Shown: in pieces, positions 45,171-56,269 of the stretch
How positions within the stretch are numbered: position 1 is the stretch's first letter
How the letters are laid out: every line of letters starts with the position of its first letter
Assembly (NCBI GenBank): GCA_038380795.1
Contig: CM076276.1
Location: forward strand, 16,160,001 to 16,224,000
Origin: Pyrocephalus nanus
Lineage: Eukaryota; Chordata; Aves; Passeriformes; Tyrannidae
Direction of reading: 5' to 3'
Length of the DNA stretch: 64,000 nucleotides
The notes under the pieces: generated by a model
What the model was told of the DNA's origin: nothing
The model's database searches: none
Seen by the model: the letters and a program-made list of their open reading frames with translations, nothing else
Program-made: the position numbers and the translations under genes

Positions 45171-46380
45171 ATATTCCTAGCTGAGCAGCAGGGAGCTGTG
45201 CAGGACTAGCCCTTGAGAAAAGGAAGTCTTTCTGAAGGATCAGACCCATGCCCTGAGAAGGAGCCTGTCAGCAGAAGTCTCTGTGTCCCATCTTGGCTGC
45301 TTACAGACCCCATTTCTGCTGTCTGCTTCCCATGTCACTCCCAGGAGTGTCTCTATCCCACAAAGCCTGGGCTCTACCCAGACCCTCACCGGGGCTCTAG
45401 CGGTGGGCAGGGCTCTCCACGGGTGCTGTAAATGCAGCCTTCCCCCACAGCAGCTGGGACACTCTTTTTCCTCCAGTCTACCCATCTAAACCTCTCTGAT
45501 GCCCAATAACCCACCCACAAGTGACAAAGCTCCACGTACTCAGCAGCCAGCCTCTTGTCCAGGAGAGTGGGCTCCCACCCCCCTCCCTGTTGGAGGGTCC
45601 TTCTCCTACCAGGCTGCAGGACTTGGCACCAAGTGTCTTTCTCAGTGCATGGCAGAAAATATAGACCAACTGCACCATCTGGAGTGTTCTATTCTTGTTT
45701 GTCTCCAAATGCACCAGGTCCTAGCCCCACCTGGTGCTCTGGACAACTGGCTACACAAGCTGCTATGGGCAGTGCCCTCCATGTCTCAGATCTCCATACA
45801 GCTTCTCAGCCAAAGCCTCCCTACCACACCACATGCCCCCCACCAAAAATATTGTCATTTCCCCCCAAAAAAAATTTGAATGGCTCATTCATGTTCAGAA
45901 CATCTTCAGCATTTGCAGGGGTCCTGCTCAGTGCACGCACTAACAGCTCCTCTCCAGGAAGGCAGGAGGGGACAGGCACTACCAGCCTAGGTTGGGAGGA
46001 GATGCCTGTGCAGGTCTGCCCAGCAGCCTGAGAGGAGGCACCACCACAGGGGTTCAGTAACTGCATCCTTTCTGGATGAAAACTCTTGTTGTCTGGATCC
46101 ACTTGTCAGCTCCGGGAAAAGGCAAAGAGCTGTGAATGCATCACAATTTATCAGCAATAAGAAGTTGTACATGTGGGTAGGAATAAAATTGATACTATGA
46201 GCTACTTAAATGCTACTGCAGAAGGCAGCATAGCACAGGAGCCACTGCAAGGGTCAGACTCAGCACCTCTGTCTGGATCCTGATCCACAAGCACTGCTTG
46301 GAAGGTCAGCAAGAGCTGGGCTTCTGCACAGGGGAGCATTTTACATCTGTCAGAGGGTGCTGTGGTGCCAGCCATGAATC
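45171..46380. other. Unique stretch, C-rich on the plus strand
   Basis: Open frames up to 158 codons on the plus strand reflect the C-rich composition. Nothing recognised; a small A+T-rich part occurs at 46,130-46,210. Confidence 0.5.
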
Positions 46381-46384
46381 AGCA

Positions 46385-46530
46385 CAGGAGAGTGTCTGGT
46401 CACCTGATTTACACAAAAGTAGAATTGAATTGGAGCTTGAATAATACAGGTCAAACAAAGAGAGAACAGAGAACAAAGAGAATACAGCAGGAAAATCTGA
46501 CAAAAGGGGTTATTTAGTCTGGAAAAAAGC
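46385..46530 (+). mobile_element. Probable CR1 LINE fragment, sense strand
   Basis: Three blocks match CR1 in order and spacing: GAGTGTCTGGT (about 46,390) to TACTGTGTCCAGT, GAATTGAATTGGAG (46,422-46,435) to GACAAATTGGAG, and TTATTTAGTCTGGA (46,510-46,522) to TTGTTTAGTCTG. The last two are about 92 bp apart, against about 97 bp in the consensus as I recall it. Highly degraded, and similarity fades on both sides. Confidence 0.45.
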
Positions 46531-46539
46531 CATTTACAC

Positions 46540-47830
46540 AAGGCACCACACTTTGTATTTGCTAATGTAAAGTGATCCTTGCTGATCTATCAGAGGTCTC
46601 CAGACAGGCCCATGCTAAAGGTCAGCAGCTCAAGTGGAGAAGGCATGTGCCCCCATCAGCTCTCCGGGCGCTTGGGCTGTGCTCCTGCTCTGCACAGCAA
46701 GGCTGGGACCATGGCACCCAGGCATGGCCAACACAATTAACTGCTCTAGCACAGCAGAGGAATCAGTCAGAAGAACCACCCTGTCCCTTCACCTTGCTAT
46801 GGGGTTGATTTATCCACTGGACCAACCGTATTTTTAGGGTTCAAACCTTTAACACATCATAGGAGTCACCACTCATGAAACCTGGGCAGAGACAGAGCAC
46901 GGAGCAGGTGTGAAACATTGCCAGAACCAAAAGGTCCATGAGCTGCTCAGGATGAAGAGCTGCAAGTGAGAGAGAAAAGGAGTTTTGTCTTAGGGGTAAG
47001 AAAGCAGATGCTGTGCAGGGGCTGGAGCAGAAGGACAGCCCTGACTGACCCAGATGCCTGCATTTACCAACAGGGAAGGAAAATGCACAAAGAACTAAAC
47101 AAGGCTCTAGAGCAACAGAAATGTGTCCAAGGGCCCCCCTAAGTCCCCTTGCCTCTGCTCCTGCCACAGTGAGAGGAGGAGACACAGGCTGCACAGGTTC
47201 AGAGGGAAGTGACACCGGCTGCTACTGAGCCTCTGCCCAAAAGGCTTTCACAAACCAAGGCGAGTGAAAAGGCAGAACGTGCAAATTCTGATAAAAATGT
47301 TCAAGAGGACAGGAGACTCTACATAATCCATTCTAGGCAGCTGTAACCTAAACTGATAGTTGGGGGAGCCTGAGCTACCTGAGCTCCATCCCCTACACTT
47401 GAACAGAACAAAGGTGCTTTCACACCTGTCTCAGACAGGGAACAAGAGATCCTCTCCTGCAGGCTCCCACCTCATTGCGTGATTTCATTCTCCATAATCT
47501 CACAGCTCTTCCCAACTGCTCTCTTAGAAATCATCTTCCACCTTAGCATAACTGCCAGTCCCAGGCACTCTGCTCCAGCCACACCTGCCAGAGATAAGCT
47601 TCAGCTTCTGCCTATTCTGTTCCATGTCCATGAAGGGAGCCAGCCATTCCATTCTGTCTGGGGGCACCTTTTCCTCCCTCCCAGGGTCACCAGCTCCCAG
47701 CAAAGCTTTTTCCTCCGTTTATCAACATTCTGTAAGACTTGGCTTCTCATTTACATTCTCTTTACATTTCCATTTTCATGTTCTTCCACTCATTTACATT
47801 GTCTTCTAAAAGCCTTGCTCCCTAACGATA
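46540..47830. other. Unique stretch, nothing recognised
   Basis: Balanced. The right part (47,460-47,830) is pyrimidine-rich on the plus strand, giving a 130-codon Ser/Leu/Phe-rich frame that looks like a composition artefact. Confidence 0.55.
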
Positions 47831-47834
47831 CACT

Positions 47835-48860
47835 TCATAATTATTTTCAACTTTGTGAAATCAGCTCTTAACTGCCACATGTGTATCCGTATATGAATTT
47901 GGATTTTATTGTGTTCATACACAAGAAACAAGCTGAGTCTCAACCTGCACTTCAGAGCTACCTCGAACGTCTGGTTCAGTGACCAGCCCCTCGCTGCCCA
48001 AACAGGGGCTAATACAGAACTCCTGGATACAACTCAGAACTGGGAAGCTGCCATGTATGGGTTTGGAAACATCAGGGACATTTTAGCTCTGGTAGCATGG
48101 GACTTCCAGCCACATTCCTCCAAACAAACTATCCTACACAAACCTGGTCTTTTCTCCTCTTCCCACAGATTCACATGGAGCTGATCCTCCACTCCATCAC
48201 ATGTTCTGTTTTCCACAGAAAACACCAGGCACCATCCCTCATGCCATGCTGGGACACCCAGCACTGTGGATCCAAGAGCACTTCTGCTGAAGCCAACCTT
48301 CCACCACCTTTGCCTTCCAATCCCTCCCAGAGGACTACCCCAACACTTTTCAATGTAACTTTCCAGTTAACTTTCCCTGCCGATCTCAGCAAAAACAAAT
48401 AGTTCAAATTGGCTCCACAAATGAGCAATTCTAAATCTTCTTGTGTATTAAGCAAGCTCCTGGCACTGATGCACAGCAATTAAGTAACTTTGTTCAAGTA
48501 TCTGTCTTAACTCCTTATGGCACAGACAAGAATGCCTCGAGATCTTAACACCCCTGCCCAGAGCCAGGGATTTATAAGCACAGGTAGTGATTCGGATGAC
48601 AATATTCCAACTGGTGCATGAAATCATACCAAAGCTCCCCCCAGTCCACTCACAAGAGGAAATGCAGCCTTTGGGGTAAAAACTGCTGTTTCAGAGAGAG
48701 CAGCTGCCCCTGGCTACATCTCTTCGAGAACCAAAATTTCCTTTTAATCAAATTGTCATGCCAATGTCTGTCTTTACCATCAGTGTAACTAACCTTCTCA
48801 CACATAAAATGCAAATGATCAAAAAGTTTCTCTTCCCTGTGCTCTAGGTGACTCACGCAT
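47835..48860. other. Mixed stretch with an A+T-leaning right half
   Basis: 48,400-48,860 is A+T-leaning and holds octamer ATGCAAAT at 48809-48816 and CTTTTAATCAAATTGTC near 48,741. A weak regulatory candidate; the left half is featureless. Confidence 0.4.
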
Positions 48861-49077
48861 TGGAGAGGAGTGGTGCTGGTCCATCCCTGCCGCTGGGAGC
48901 TTCTGTGGCTTCTCCTGGCAGGACAGTCTTCCTGTGTTCATCTCCTCTCAATGTGCACTGAGCATTGGCACCAATCTCATCTCTCTACACTCCTCTTGTC
49001 TCTTATGGAAGGAAGAAAGAAGAAAAAAATCACCCAAGCCCACAGACCCCCACAAATAACTGTCCCTCCTCCTACAG

Positions 49078-49290
49078 GGGTTGGGAAAGCACGGGAGGCC
49101 AGTGTTGAGGACAGTACTGTCCCCAGTGAAGCCTCCAGGGTGAGCAGGAGCAAGGTGAAGCCCAGGGCTGCTCAGGGGCAGATGCAGGTGCTTGTGATGG
49201 GTGCTGCCCTTATCCCGCTGTGGGCAGGGTGTGAGGAGGCAGAGCACATCTCCCCTGGTGCTCCTGTGCTTCAATAAAGCTCCCCTAGGC
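49078..49290 (+). other. Possible terminal exon of an unknown transcript (weak)
   Basis: A good splice acceptor (TGTCCCTCCTCCTACAG, ending 49,077) is followed by G+C-rich sequence and a polyadenylation signal AATAAA at 49273-49278, with T/G-bearing sequence after it. This would fit the last exon of a non-coding transcript. No upstream exon, donor site or conserved frame is identified, and such combinations occur by chance. Confidence 0.15.
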
Positions 49291-51725
49291 ACGACACCTC
49301 TATGGGCTGCCCTGAGCCTTGGTATCCAGAGAACCCTTGGAATGCTGTCCTGCATGGGGTGGTGGACATCCCTGGAGAGGAAGGAGACAGACACGTGATC
49401 CCTTTTTTTCATCCCGGACCTGGCGCCAATGCTGCCATACAATATGGACAAAATTGGATCTGCCCAGTGAGAGCTGTTTGTGTCCAGGTGACACCTGGAT
49501 GGAGGTCAGTGCTGGGAGCTGGCATCTGGAAAAGAAAACACACCAAATACTGGAGCTTTTCCCTGCACCTAGCAACAGCGCTTGGTGCCGAGGGAACCAG
49601 CCCTCGGCTCTGCAGAAAGCGTGGGGAGGGACAAGCCCTTGGGCTAATTTACATGGAATGAAAACACTGTCTACATCGATGTCCTGACACTGGGGCAGCC
49701 ATTTCCTCCAAAAAAAAAAAAAAGTATTGGTTGTTCTTTCACCCAGGCTTTCCCTGCCCTAGAAACAGCTCTGAACTGCTCTTCAGCATCCACGGTGCTG
49801 CTAAATTACTACTGCCAAACTACTGCTGCCTGCTGGAACATTCCCTCCACAGGGACACTTCAGTGGAGGGCCCTGCCAGGCCCTGAGAGGCTGTGCCGAG
49901 GTGGTGTCCCCACAGGGCTATGCAGCACATGTTCATCTCCTGAGCCTCCTGAGCCGCTCCGGGCCCTGGCAAACCCCAGCCAGCTGAGTCCCTGGAGGTC
50001 AGGGCAGCATCCAGGCAGTGCCACAGCCAGGCAGGCACAGGGTGCTGCCAGCTCCCCACGGGGCAGACATGGGGCAACCAGGTGGGCACAGGGCACTGAT
50101 AATGGCTCCATGACTGGGTGGATACAAGGACACACCTGCAGGAGGCAGCTGCCTTGCGAATGCCTGAGAGCCACTTGAGCATGTTTGGAGTCGGTACTGG
50201 TGATGCATTAAGAGAAGATAAAAAGCTCCTTACTCTTGCACCCACTGGCAGCAGTTGCAGTCCCTGCACCAGGCTCAGTGCTGTGGCACAGCTCTCCCAC
50301 CAGTCCGGCCCCACCAGCAACTCCAGCCTCTCCCTGCTCACAGCTGCTGACAGCTCCTGTGCAGGTCCCCAAGGAACAGGCACTCCCTCTACACCAGCAC
50401 TTCCCCAGACAGGGATATCAGAGGCTGCAGCCTGGTGCAGAAGGCTGACATCATGTGCCTGATGTTGCCAAACACAGATGAGCTTTTGCTAGTACAATCA
50501 ATTTTTAAAAATCTCCCTGCCTGTTACCCTCCGAGCATGCAGTAACTATAGTAACGTGCTCTGGGCTCCCCTCTGCAAGGGCACTGCAACTGTGCAGTGG
50601 GATGGGGATGCTCCAGGGCTGGAAGGGCTGATGCCTCCTGGGCTGTGTCCCAGGATGTTCTGTGGGTCACCCTGGAGTGTCCCATTTGCTGCATCTCAGT
50701 GGCACCATCCTGGGTTGCAGGCTGTCACTCCGGGCCCTGGCAGAGGGACTCTGCAGACACTGGGCAGCTTTGGCCCCTCTGACCCTGGAGGACATACTCC
50801 TGCCCACACTGCCAGGGTCTGCCCCAGCACCCTGGGAACAGAAATCCCTCAGGAGGAGCCACACTGCCCTAGCTTTCACAGGGCCCTGCCCTGATCAGGG
50901 GGATCCAGCATGGTCCTGCAAAGCAGATTTTCTGTGGCACATGTGGCTTTTGGCTACAACTGGAAGAGCCCTGACACCTTGGCAGAGCTTGTGCATCTCA
51001 GTTCCCCCCTCAGAGTGGTGCTGACAGGCACGTACTGTGTGAGTGCCCCCCACCCCAAGCAGTGCTGCCTCCAGCACAGGGACACCAGGCACACCACAAG
51101 GAATAGTGAAGAGGAAACCAGACTTTGCTGAGCTGAATCAAAGGATCAAGAAATAGGTACCAGGCTCAGAAGTAGGAAAAGACAGAAGAGTGATGTGCAT
51201 TGCCAGTACTGGGCACCCCAGTCACTGACAGCTGACCTCTGGGCTCCCTCAGCACGCAGAGTGGTGCCATGTCCAGCACCGGTGCCACAGATCTCTTTTC
51301 ACAGCAGGTGCAGAGACACAGCTCTTGATGTGCACTCTCGTCCGGTATCAGCACAGCTCAGGGGTGATCCCACCCTCACCACACTGCATGCACACAGCCT
51401 GGTCCAGAGCACTGCATCCCACCACCTGCAGCAATATGGCATCTTCCTGGTAGTGTACAAGTGGGCTCCAGGCCCCCTTCCCTGTGCAGGGAACACCTCA
51501 TGCTGTGGTCTAGGTTACCTGGGATGTGAACCTTGTCTCTCTTCCTACCTCCATTTTGCTCAGTAAAAATGCAAATGAAGTGTTGTCATTCTGTTCACTT
51601 GTTCTTCAGTGCAAATACCGTGTGTTCCCTCTATACCTGCTGCTTCCAGATTGAAGAGGTGGAGAACAAGGAGGGAGGTGGATTGGCTGAATTGCACCTC
51701 AATTGGGCTGCTCCCCAGACAACAT
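49291..51725. other. Unique G+C-rich stretch, nothing recognised
   Basis: Holds a 14-A run at 49,710-49,723 without a retrocopy body, a small A+T-rich piece at 50,490-50,560 (ACAATCAATTTTTAAAAATC, then GTAACGTGC), and octamer ATGCAAAT at 51569-51576. Open frames overlap on both strands. Confidence 0.55.
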
Positions 51726-51729
51726 GCAC

Positions 51730-52155
51730 TGTGAATTTTTCAAAATAATATAAATCATGTAATATCAATTATTAAATCGCTCTGCTAATCTCAAGGCTTC
51801 CAGAAGACCTCTGGCTTTGTAGAAAGCTAAACATGAAGTATCAATACTTGACAGCCTTGCCATCAGAGGATTAACTCCCAGAACATATCCCTTTGGAGCT
51901 CAAGTGGAGCATGCAGTGCTCCCTGGGGAGGTATTACCTCCACTAGTTAAAGTGCTCTTGGAGTTGTGACATCACACCAAATTCCATCACTGCATTTTAT
52001 AAATCCTGTCCTATTAGATGCATTAATCTTTTAAACAACTTTGCAGTATAATTCCCATGTTTTTTTTTCCTGACATTACTGAAGTCCATATAACCAAGGG
52101 ATTCAAGGGATTAACACAGCAAGCATATTTGACAATCACATTTGCAGACAGTTTC
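51730..52155. promoter_or_regulatory. Candidate conserved non-coding element (strong)
   Basis: ATAAATCATGTAATATC near 51,751 and ATCAATTATTAAATCGC (CpG) near 51,765 start the block. GAGGATTAACTCCC near 51,867 and CATTAATCTTTTAAAC near 52,021 follow. Motif density is high to about 51,880 and lower after that. Confidence 0.45.
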
Positions 52156-52390
52156 TAGAGTGTCCCATGGGATTGGCCTCTCTGCATGCACACACTGGAT
52201 CAAGGAGGGGCACGTTGTCTGCACACAGTGGAAGCTGAGATGGGCAGCCAGTGTCACACCTCAAGGTAACCATGTGGTCTGCCAGCCTCAGTTCATCTCC
52301 CCCAGTCCCAAAACAGACAGTTGCATCCTCCATCCTCCAGTTGCAACCTCCCATAACCCCGGTTTTCCCTCCATGACCTTTCCCACGCCC

Positions 52391-52620
52391 CACCCCACTC
52401 CCAGAGGAAACTTTCCCTACAGCCATTCCCCAGACTGGGAATGCTCTCCCTGCAGATATTCCTCAGACTGGGAATGTTCTCCCTGCAGCCATTCCCCAGA
52501 CTGGGAATGCTCTCCCTGCAGCCATTCCCCAGACTGGGAATGCTCTCCCTGCAGCCATTCCCCAGACTGGGAATGCTCTCCCTGCAGATATTCCTCAGAC
52601 TGGGAATGCTCTCCGGGCTG
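52391..52620. repeat. 33-bp minisatellite, six copies plus a degenerate one
   Basis: Six head-to-tail 33-bp units start at 52,423, 52,456, 52,489, 52,522, 52,555 and 52,588. There are two variants: A starting CCATTCCCCAGACTGGGAAT and B starting ATATTCCTCAGACTGGGAAT, in the order A-B-A-A-A-B. Most units end CTCTCCCTGCAG; the last ends CTCTCCGGGCTG. 52,391-52,422 looks like an older, diverged copy. Each unit has an internal inverted repeat CCCAG-A-CTGGG (TCAG-A-CTGG in B). Because 33 is divisible by 3, open frames run through on both strands, giving 11-residue peptide repeats; I do not consider these coding. Confidence 0.95.
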
Positions 52621-52799
52621 CAGAGGCCACCCGGGCCAGGTGCCTTCCTGGCACAGGGCGCACAGCAACCAGGGGCTGAGGATGTGATGGTTTTCCCTGA
52701 TAGTTCTGGAAGCATTGGATACAGATGCTGCAGAAAGCCGTGAGCCTGCCAGCACCACGCAGAGCGTTTGGATGCCTCCCACAGGCAGGAGGGGAACGG

Positions 52800-53040
52800 A
52801 GAGTTAATTAAAATGCACTGAGCAAGTGTAAAGTTTCATTATAAGACACAAAGGTAGGCTGGGTTCCTCCTCCAGCAGACACATCTGCATAATCCGGCTG
52901 GGCCCTGCAGCTGCGCTCATTTGCTGCTGCAGATACTGTTTTCACTGCTTTTATTGAGTAAACACTATGCAAGGTTGGAGCTGCATAACTAGCCCTTCTG
53001 CACACTAATGCCTTTGCTTTCTTTCTGCAAATCTAACAGG
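52800..53040. promoter_or_regulatory. Candidate conserved non-coding element
   Basis: AGAGTTAATTAAAATGC near 52,800, TTTCATTATAAGAC near 52,832 and CTTTTATTGAGTAAAC near 52,949 surround a G+C-rich centre with CpGs (52,892, 52,913). Confidence 0.35.
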
Positions 53041-53670
53041 AAAGTCCCTGGCAGTGGGTGACCATCCTGCACACAGGCATGCCCATCCTCTGCCACTGCC
53101 CTTCCTGCAAAACTGGGAAACCTCAGGAACAAGCACCATGAGGACAGGAGAGGGATTCCAGCTCCATGGCAGGCTGCAGTTAACACCCCACACTCCCAAG
53201 CCAAGCTAGCACTGGGTTTGCTGGGCTCAGAAGTGAGGCAGGTACCACACTCCTGCACAGGTGATGTGTGTGTCCTGGTGACAAGCACCAATTCCCACAG
53301 GGAAATGAGCTGCATCTGAGTTCCAGATGAGATGGAGCTGAGAAAACACCTCAGCACACATAGGCCAAGCTCTTCTGCAGCCCGGCCAGGCACAGGAGCT
53401 GGTGTGCCCCTGAGGGCTGTGGGGCAGCCCCTCAGCACAGCAGGGCAGGCAGGCACAGGGTGTTTTCCAGCAAGAAGCAAATGCCAGGAGGGAGGATTGA
53501 AGGCCACTGGCACAAGCAAGGAGCAACTCAAGTTCTGGAAGCATGAGCAGTGTGAGCCCAGGGCAACACTCAGCCCTGAATGCTGCTGGGGCAGGGAGAA
53601 AAAGAGCTGCAGGAGGCAGGACTGTGAATACTACCCTGGCAGTGGTGGTATTGCAGAAAGGGGGAGGAAG
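53041..53670. other. Unique G+C-rich stretch, nothing recognised
   Basis: A minus-strand open frame of 180 codons (52,989-53,531) overlaps another frame and has no recognisable domain. Confidence 0.55.
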
Positions 53671-53674
53671 ATGG

Positions 53675-53800
53675 TGCTGCCTCATTAATCATGATAAAGA
53701 AGAGGCTTAAAGAGAGCCTGGCTTTCAGCATAGTAATTAATGAGCTCTTTAAATTTAGGCTGTAACATTCAAACTACCCCATTAGGCAAAGAGCAGCTCC
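53675..53800. promoter_or_regulatory. Short candidate conserved element
   Basis: Compact block: CTCATTAATCATGATAAAG near 53,681, then GTAATTAATGAGCTC near 53,734 and CTTTAAATTTAGGC near 53,748. Confidence 0.4.
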
Positions 53801-54355
53801 AAATGTCCTTTCACTGATGTCAGGGAGATGCATGGGGAGCTCTGGAGCACAGAGCATGAGAGGCTTCTCCTGCAGTGCCAGATGTGTGCTGGGCCACTGC
53901 TGCAGCATGTCAGTGGCCTGGAAGATGCCAGGGATGCCCCATGCTTTTCCACACTGAGTTGCCAGCCTGCCCTGTCCTTCTGCAGAGACTCTGAAAGTCC
54001 ACACCTTAATGCAGTGCCAGCCTGCAGGGACCAGGACAAGAGTGTTGGACCAAGGGGCAACTGCTGACTCTGCTGCTGGTCCCCAACAGAGCTCGCTGGC
54101 AGCTGCATCACCCTGAAGGACAGATGTGAGCCCCTTGTCTGAGGCAGCCTGAAGACATGGATCTAGCACAGGGGATTGAGCATCCCCACGTGCATCCTGC
54201 ATGTTGCCTGGTGGCATGGCTGAGCCCAGGACACCTCCAAAACCTCAGGTGATGGCCAGGATAGCAGCAGGCTGAAGGGTCAGTGGTCCTACTGTGGCAT
54301 ATTTCCCCAGGAGAGCATCCACAAAAATATTCCTGGTCACCTGGTTGAAACACAG
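53801..54355. other. Unique G+C-rich stretch, nothing recognised
   Basis: No supported feature. Confidence 0.6.
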
Positions 54356-54359
54356 CCCA

Positions 54360-54745
54360 GTCTGTGCTGTTCAGAGAGTGAATATACTGTATTTGTGAAC
54401 TGCAGATTTGTTGCACATATTTTCCTCAAAGACTGTATGTCTTTTCCTCCTTTTTTTTTTTTTTAATAATGCCAGTCATAAATGTCACGTGTTGAAGCCC
54501 AGATCTCATTACTGTGAGCAGAGAAATGTATGCCAGGCAATAAATTCTTTTGTTGGAAATAACCCTGGTGACTAGAGAAATTTATGAATTTATTACTCTT
54601 TGTAGGAGCCTTTCCTCCTATGACTTAAGAAGAGATCTATCATCCTACAGGAGGTCTTGCTGGTTCTCTAGAAACCTTTGTAAGGCTTTATGTCGCATTC
54701 CCTGCCTTCCTGTCCTATGAATTCATTCCACATGCATTGCTCATT
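54360..54745. promoter_or_regulatory. Candidate conserved non-coding element (strong)
   Basis: After a 14-T run (54,451-54,464), the sequence holds TTAATAATGCC, GTCATAAATGTCACGTG (E-box with CpG) near 54,475, GGCAATAAATTC near 54,536 and GAAATTTATGAATTTATTAC near 54,577. Motif density stays high for about 200 bp. Confidence 0.45.
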
Positions 54746-55175
54746 AAAAACAAGGTGTTCTGAAACCGGGCATCAGCACAGCAGCACCTCTGGCACCGGC
54801 CATGCTGGCACTGCTCCCACACAGACCTGGTACCATGGCTGTGGCAGGAAGACTGAGTGTCCCCAAGCCTCTTCCCCAGCACCTGCAACCGCTGCTGTGA
54901 ATGCCAGGGCTGGCGTGGGCAGGCTGGGCCCCGAGGGGCTGGGGCTGCACAGCTCCTGGGAACAGCCCTGGGGGGGAAGCTGCTGATCCCCTTCTCCTGC
55001 CCCAGCATTAGATACTCTGCCAGCTTCGTGGCGAACGGGTGAGCACACCACGGAGGCAGTGAGATGGGGCTGGCAAATGTGGAAGATCAGAGGAGCAAGT
55101 GGCATCAGTTTAGCTGCAGACAGCACATCAGGGACCCTGCTGCCAGTCACTGGATGGGTGGGCGATCACCTACAA
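54746..55175. other. Unique G+C-rich stretch, nothing recognised
   Basis: Mild CpG content; no repeat or exon-like signal. Confidence 0.6.
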
Positions 55176-55179
55176 ACAG

Positions 55180-55960
55180 AGCCACTGCAAAATTACACCT
55201 TGTTATCTCAGTGTCAATTATATTTTAATATAGGTCTGAAATACTCTGAATACAAACCTTTTCTGTAAGATTACAAAATGCTCAAGCACTTCTGCAATTT
55301 GGATGGCAGGGGATCAATTATTTGGGCATGGGTTTGCATATAATGACCTGCAACAGATTGTAAAGTTTCTCTGTTAGTGAAGCAATTATGAACACTGAAT
55401 CTAAACTACGGCTGGAGGGGGGTGGAACAGGGCCATCTGGACACGGAGACACACGGGCAGCTATGAGGGGACTCCTTCAGCCAAGTGCCGTAGGTACTGG
55501 GGAACGTGTGTGGTCTCCACAGAGCCTGCTGGGGCAGAAAACATGGTGTAAGAGACAGTCCAACAACAAAAATAAACATAAAAACAAATAGAAATACAAA
55601 TGTAAAAATAAGAAATAGAGAAGTGTGTTGGAAATTTTTTGCCAAGAAAGAAGTTCAAACTTCACTTCCATGTGATTACTGTTTATTGCAGAAGACCAGA
55701 TCACTTCACTCATTTAATGATTCAAAACATGTTATTTTCAAAAATCCGTGAAAGCTTTCACAAACAGTCTCTCATCCAGCCAAAACCCAGCTGGCAAAAC
55801 TCCTGGGTGTGAGGATAGATACATTTATCACTTCTCAGCAATGAATATTAGGGTTTATTTTGTTGAAAAGAGAAACCATTCATGGTTTTGACCATCTGAA
55901 GTGGCAATCACTGCCCTAAAACAACAGAACTCAGCGTGACTACCATATAGGACTCCAGAA
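55180..55960. other. A+T-rich stretch with A-rich simple sequence
   Basis: Two A+T-rich parts (55,180-55,400 and 55,600-55,960) surround a G+C-rich segment with several CpGs. 55,563-55,620 is an impure A-rich tract (AACAAAAATAAACATAAAAA and similar). CAGTGTCAATTATATTTTAA near 55,210 is enhancer-like, but overall evidence is weak. Confidence 0.4.
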
Positions 55961-56265
55961 ACCACCTCTGTTAAAGCACATTCCCAGCACCAGGCTTGTC
56001 TGTGCCATGCCTGGGCTGTCTCCCCTGCTGGTTGATCAGTCCCAGACTCTTGTCCTGCTCCCCAGCATCATGCCCATGTAATGCCACCCACACCCCTCCA
56101 ATGGCACAACGAGCCACGGGTCCCTGCTCCTCTGTGACATTTCACCGCCGTCATGTCACGCCTGCGCCCAAGTCGGGCACAGCTGAAGCCTCATCGTGGG
56201 CACAGCTCGGGTCCCGGCCGCCCACACCGCTGAGCTGCCCACCCTGCACACAGCCACTATGGCCT
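55961..56265. promoter_or_regulatory. Small CpG-enriched patch
   Basis: By hand about a dozen CpGs fall between 56,105 and 56,240 (ACGAGCCACGG, CACCGCCGTC, CACGCCTGCGC, CCCGGCCGCC), well above the background. Too short for an island; it lies next to the strong A+T-rich element at 56,641. A 152-codon frame crosses it without recognisable similarity. Confidence 0.3.
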
Positions 56266-56269
56266 GCAC

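Noticed and set aside
49710..49723. A14 run as a processed-pseudogene tail
   Set aside because: No recognisable transcript-like body upstream, no target-site duplication, and the nearest AATAAA is more than 400 bp away.
52391..52620. CRISPR-like array of repeats
   Set aside because: Units are contiguous with no unique spacers, there are no cas genes, and the sequence is vertebrate.
52142..52782. Open frames on both strands with 11-residue peptide repeats
   Set aside because: They follow from the 33-bp minisatellite unit being a multiple of three. Both strands stay open equally, the plus frame has no ATG start, and no protein family is matched.
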